Source of the DNA: Crocinitomicaceae bacterium
GTDB lineage: Bacteria > Bacteroidota > Bacteroidia > Flavobacteriales_D > Crocinitomicaceae
Direction of reading: 5' to 3'
Length of the DNA: 8,372 nucleotides
NCBI GenBank assembly: GCA_030830385.1
Contig: JAURNA010000166.1
Span: 1-8,372, forward strand
A program made the position numbers and the translations under genes. Below, in pieces: positions 5,927 to 8,372 of the stretch. How positions within the stretch are numbered: the first letter of the stretch is position 1; every line of letters starts with the position of its first letter. Under the pieces are notes generated by a model. That model made no database searches. It worked only from the letters and a program-made list of their open reading frames with translations, and was not told the origin of the DNA.

Positions 5927-7384
5927 ATGAAACATCTTATCACTGCCGCATTGATTTTCATAATCGGTACGCACGTTTACGGACAAAGTATCGGCCAGCA
6001 TGATACCGTTGACGTATATGTTCCGATGACTGAACACGCCGGACTCAAATCGATTCGAATCCCTGTTGATTTCAACAAATCTTCTCTTCTGGAAAAAATT
6101 CCACGCGATGTAAAATCGCAGACCATTCAGCAAATTGACCTCGTATACACCACCTACAAGGAGTCGGGGGATTTCAATCAGATTTCACTGAACAAGAGCA
6201 GGATTAACGCATTGCGATCTGCCTGGTCGGAAACGAACAACGATAGGATTCAATGGAGAATCATCGGGCAAAACCAAGCGAAAAAAAACAACGAAGCGAG
6301 GTCATTGTTTCATGGTTTTGTCGTCTATTATCGCCCGGAGCCAACCAAAGAAAGCATTGCTGCCGAAATTGACGCCATCGACGATTTTCTGGAGCGTTCT
6401 TCCGCAACTTTGGAATCGTACGCAGGCTCCGCAAAGACCTATGCCACTGATACGTCTGTTTCCGTTTCAGAAGTCGTACTCATTGAAGAAATGGAATCCG
6501 TGGATGAGAGTTGTTTCGACGTAATCAGCGGAAAACGATTGTGCACTGACAAGGAATTCCTGCAATTTATGGACTCTGTCAACCTCAGCAATCCTTTGGC
6601 TACCGGAGAATGGTCATGGACGTATCCCGGAAATCCCAAAGGATACGCCAAGCAAAAAGGAGTATATACGTACAATTATTGGGTGCGCAAAGATTCGGCC
6701 GGCTGCGAGACTTCCCTCGGCATGTTTACGTACTCCAACCTATTCGATGCAAAAGAATACGGTGTTGTACAGGCAACTTTTGAACGAAACCCTCACTGGA
6801 AAAAAACACTCGTTGTCATGGACGTTACCGGAAGTATGTCTCCCTACATTGCCCAAACAATGGCCTGGGTAAAAGCGACTCAATCCAACAGTCAGGTTGC
6901 GGCATTCACGTATTTCAACGACGGCGACAGCAAGGAACACCATTTAAAAAGGGTGGGTAGCGTTGGAGGAATTTACAGCACATTGAACAACTCATTTGAT
7001 GAGGTCTACAGCACGTTGAAATCCACGATGAGAAAAGGCGGCGGCGGTGATTGTCCTGAGAACAACGTAGAAGCCACTCTTGCAGCCATTCAGAAATTTC
7101 CTGATCTGAAAGAAATCGTGATGGTTGCGGATAACCTGGCTACTCCCCGCGATTTATCGCTCATCAAAGATGTGGAGACTCCTGTCCATATCATTCTGTG
7201 CGGCGCGAACTACGGTGTCAATGTCCAATACATTCAACTCGCCGTTGATACAAAAGGATCTGTACACACCATTGAAGAAGATCTGAACGCACGAGACATT
7301 GAACCCGGTAAGCAATTCAAGCTTGGAAATCAATACTTTACGATGGTCAACGGAAAGATTGTGCGTGCGGCAAATCGGTACTGA
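5927..7384 (+). CDS. Secreted von Willebrand factor A domain protein with an uncharacterised N-terminal region
   Basis: The 485-residue product starts with a signal peptide, MKHLITAALIFIIGTHVYG, probably cleaved before QS. It should be exported. I see no lipobox, second membrane anchor or type IX sorting tail. Residues 40-155 form a region I cannot assign, with SIRIPVDF, the charged stretch IQQIDLVYTTYKES (68-81) and FHGFVVYYRP (128-137). A tryptophan-rich linker (GEWSWTYPGNPKGY, 227-240) follows. Residues 293-450 are the VWA domain: strand TLVVMDVTGSMS with the metal site D299-x-T301-x-S303, then GGGGDCPEN (371-379), then strand EIVMVADN with D402, and the closing strand VHIILCG. The metal-binding (MIDAS) residues look intact, with Thr for the first Ser. 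The GGGD-P-E loop recalls VWA domains of the alpha-kinase and hemicentin type. It probably binds a ligand or protein at the cell surface or in the periplasm. It lies 55 bases after the TlpA-like gene. Confidence 0.88.
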   Translation: MKHLITAALIFIIGTHVYGQSIGQHDTVDVYVPMTEHAGLKSIRIPVDFNKSSLLEKIPRDVKSQTIQQIDLVYTTYKESGDFNQISLNKSRINALRSAWSETNNDRIQWRIIGQNQAKKNNEARSLFHGFVVYYRPEPTKESIAAEIDAIDDFLERSSATLESYAGSAKTYATDTSVSVSEVVLIEEMESVDESCFDVISGKRLCTDKEFLQFMDSVNLSNPLATGEWSWTYPGNPKGYAKQKGVYTYNYWVRKDSAGCETSLGMFTYSNLFDAKEYGVVQATFERNPHWKKTLVVMDVTGSMSPYIAQTMAWVKATQSNSQVAAFTYFNDGDSKEHHLKRVGSVGGIYSTLNNSFDEVYSTLKSTMRKGGGGDCPENNVEATLAAIQKFPDLKEIVMVADNLATPRDLSLIKDVETPVHIILCGANYGVNVQYIQLAVDTKGSVHTIEEDLNARDIEPGKQFKLGNQYFTMVNGKIVRAANRY

Positions 7385-7438
7385 TGTTTTCATATTTCGT
7401 GGATGGATCGTTTCAACTTACTGCGGCAATCAATACGG

Positions 7439-7461
7439 TCAACGCGCACACAATGCGTTGA
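7439..7461. terminator. Hairpin between convergent VWA and rhomboid genes
   Basis: TCAACGC (7439-7445) and GCGTTGA (7455-7461) form a perfect 7-bp stem with a 9-base loop in the 113-base gap between two convergent genes. That is the place for a shared terminator, but no strong T-run follows on either strand. TTGTTTTTATG at about 7483-7493 is 20 bases downstream on the plus strand. A factor-dependent or weak terminator role is possible. Confidence 0.3.
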
Positions 7462-7497
7462 GGTAACTTCTGTCCGGGTAATTGTTTTTATGAGAAA

Positions 7498-8054
7498 TTA
7501 TACACTGCCCCTCACCGATCGATACCCAAAACCGAATACCATTCCCATCACTCCACCAGCGATGTGCGCGAACTGTGAGATTTGATCCTCTGAAAGTGCC
7601 GCGACAATTTCCTTTCCGATGTACAGGAGAACAATCAACAAAAAAGTAAAGGGAATTTCCTTTCCGCGGATCTCGACCATCGACGAGAGTACAATCAGCA
7701 TGAATACAATTCCGCTTGCACCCAGCAAAGTGTGATCCCAGAGTAAGATGTGGACAATTGCCGTTACGAATCCGGTTGCGCTCACCATGAAAAACAATCG
7801 TTTCGTACCGTACCGTCGCTCCACAATGGGACCCAGCAGTAAAATGATGGAAATATTTCCCATGAGATGGGCCAGACTTCATGACCGAGCGTATATCCCA
7901 CCAAACTCACATACCATTGCCAATCAGTCCAATGAAATGTTCCGGGAAGCACGAATATTGAAGGGGTATGGTTCCCCTGCTGAAACAAGAAATAACAACC
8001 GACTGCCACCAACGTGAACAGTAGTGTGAAAGGTGCATTGAACGTAATTCTCAT
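7498..8054 (-). pseudogene. Rhomboid-family intramembrane serine protease, split by a one-base frameshift
   Basis: The gene starts at the ATG at 8054, preceded by AGGA about 10 bases upstream. It reads 61 residues to ...YTLGHEVW in one frame, then continues from about 7872 to a stop at 7498 in another. Restoring one base (TGGCCCAT to TGGGCCCAT on the coding strand) gives a continuous 185-residue protein reading EVWAHLMGNIS. Numbered on that protein, it has the rhomboid oxyanion motif HxxxN (H63, N67), the nucleophile motif GASG with Ser114, and the catalytic His164 in AHIAGG. There are six likely membrane segments (about 8-25, 63-79, 87-106, 112-127, 134-154, 162-178), matching the bacterial GlpG-type core. 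An intact copy would cleave membrane-embedded substrates in the inner membrane. As written, the first frame ends at a stop near 7782 and gives no active site. The codons on both sides look intact, so this is either a sequencing or assembly error or a very recent mutation. Confidence 0.85.
7869..7874 (-). other. Site of the rhomboid frameshift
   Basis: The plus-strand bases are GGGCCA. One extra C in the CC run at 7872-7873 (making GGGCCCA) would join the two rhomboid frames with no other change. Base 7872 is shared between the Trp61 codon of the first frame and the Ala62 codon of the second, which pins the shift to this spot or a base either side. Confidence 0.8.
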
Positions 8055-8101
8055 GGCGATTTATCCTGTTTCACGAAGATAAGGACTCTTCGGGTTTTTC
8101 G

Positions 8102-8109
8102 TAATTTTG
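8102..8109 (+). promoter_or_regulatory. Bacteroidota-type -7 promoter box for the nitroreductase gene
   Basis: TAATTTTG is an exact match to TAnnTTTG, 17 bases before the ATG at 8127 in the divergent gap. The transcript start would fall near 8114, giving a very short leader. No clear -33 TTG is seen at the expected distance. On the opposite strand TATCTTCG (8081 to 8074) is a one-mismatch candidate for the rhomboid gene. Confidence 0.5.
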
Positions 8110-8119
8110 CATGCGAAAT
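8104..8119. promoter_or_regulatory. Imperfect 16-bp palindrome over the nitroreductase transcript start (possible operator)
   Basis: ATTTTGCATGCGAAAT is symmetric around GCATGC except for one mismatched pair (positions 5 and 12). It overlaps most of the -7 box and the predicted transcript start, where a repressor would act. One copy and a single short palindrome are weak evidence. Confidence 0.25.
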
Positions 8120-8126
8120 CTACGAT

Positions 8127-8372
8127 ATGCGATTCAATCTTTCAGAGATCAATTCACTCATTCGGGATCGGCGGACGATTTACCCGGAACAGTACAGCGA
8201 ACGCGCCGTTCATCGTGAACAGGTCGAAGTTATTCTCAACAATGCCCAATGGGCACCAACACACGGTAACACACAGCCATGGCGCTTTAAGGTTTTCATG
8301 GAAGATGGACGTCAGAACCTGAGTGAGGTTCTGGGTAAAATTTACCTGGAAGTTGTTCCGGAAGACGCCCAG
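8127..8372 (+). CDS. Nitroreductase-family protein (3' truncated by window edge)
   Basis: The first 82 residues are visible and the frame is open to the window end. The N-terminus LIRDRRTIYP (residues 11-20) matches the Arg-rich FMN phosphate-binding segment of nitroreductases. NNAQWAPTHGNTQPWRFKVF (38-57) is the second characteristic FMN-contact motif, in the form seen in small YdjA-type and Bacteroidota nitroreductases. A complete protein would be about 190-220 residues and would be a cytoplasmic flavoenzyme using NAD(P)H, with unknown natural substrate. The ATG at 8127 puts these motifs at the normal distance from the N-terminus. There is no Shine-Dalgarno. It is divergent from the rhomboid gene with a 72-base gap. 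Confidence 0.9.
   Translation, partial: MRFNLSEINSLIRDRRTIYPEQYSERAVHREQVEVILNNAQWAPTHGNTQPWRFKVFMEDGRQNLSEVLGKIYLEVVPEDAQ

Noticed and set aside
7250..7384. Type IX secretion sorting domain at the C-terminus of the VWA protein
   Set aside because: The final residues do not show the usual conserved beta-strand and KxxK/R sorting pattern, and the VWA domain runs almost to the end.
7498..7863. A separate 121-residue rhomboid protein starting at the ATG at 7863
   Set aside because: This ATG is the Met inside the conserved HLMGN motif. A start there would lack the first helix and the motif histidine, and the missing part is found just upstream in the shifted frame.
7439..7882. Minus-strand open frame of 147 codons overlapping the rhomboid gene
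   Set aside because: It is a shifted-frame shadow of the rhomboid coding sequence, with low-complexity His/Gly/Arg-rich content and no family resemblance.

Overview
The window looks like a chromosomal housekeeping segment from a member of the Bacteroidota, most likely Flavobacteriales-like. The evidence is a DUF3822-rsmD-coaD gene run, a RecD-like helicase of the short Bacteroidota type, promoter -7 boxes of the Bacteroidota form TAnnTTTG (exact at 1667-1674 and 8102-8109), mostly weak or absent Shine-Dalgarno sequences, and secreted proteins whose signal peptides end before Gln or Ser-Gln. Base composition is even and mid-GC by eye. I see no mobile element, CRISPR array, tRNA or rRNA, and no gene-free stretch longer than about 115 bases.

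Layout. The left edge (3-158, +) is the C-terminal end of an unrecognised gene. It converges on a RecD-like ATP-dependent helicase (155-1591, -), and both genes stop within the same TTAA. A 109-base divergent gap then leads into a rightward run: a three-helix membrane protein of unknown role (1701-2603), a DUF3822 protein (2604-3365), the 16S rRNA methyltransferase RsmD (3356-3904), phosphopantetheine adenylyltransferase CoaD (3897-4358), a secreted TlpA/thioredoxin-fold protein with no cysteine in its mature part (4402-5871), and a secreted von Willebrand A-domain protein (5927-7384). The first four genes abut or overlap by 0, 10 and 8 bases, so they almost certainly form one transcript. The last two follow at gaps of 43 and 55 bases and may be read through or partly independent.

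On the right, a rhomboid intramembrane protease (7498-8054, -) is split by a one-base frameshift at about 7872. Adding one base rejoins the two halves exactly across the conserved HxxxN motif. Divergent from it, a nitroreductase-family gene starts at 8127 and runs off the window.

The helicase, RsmD and CoaD are ordinary core functions (DNA repair, ribosome maturation, coenzyme A synthesis). The envelope genes (membrane protein, TlpA-like, VWA) have no role I can assign from sequence. I found no convincing new multi-gene system. The points most worth following up are the frameshifted rhomboid, the cysteine-free thioredoxin-fold protein, and the VWA protein with an uncharacterised N-terminal half.
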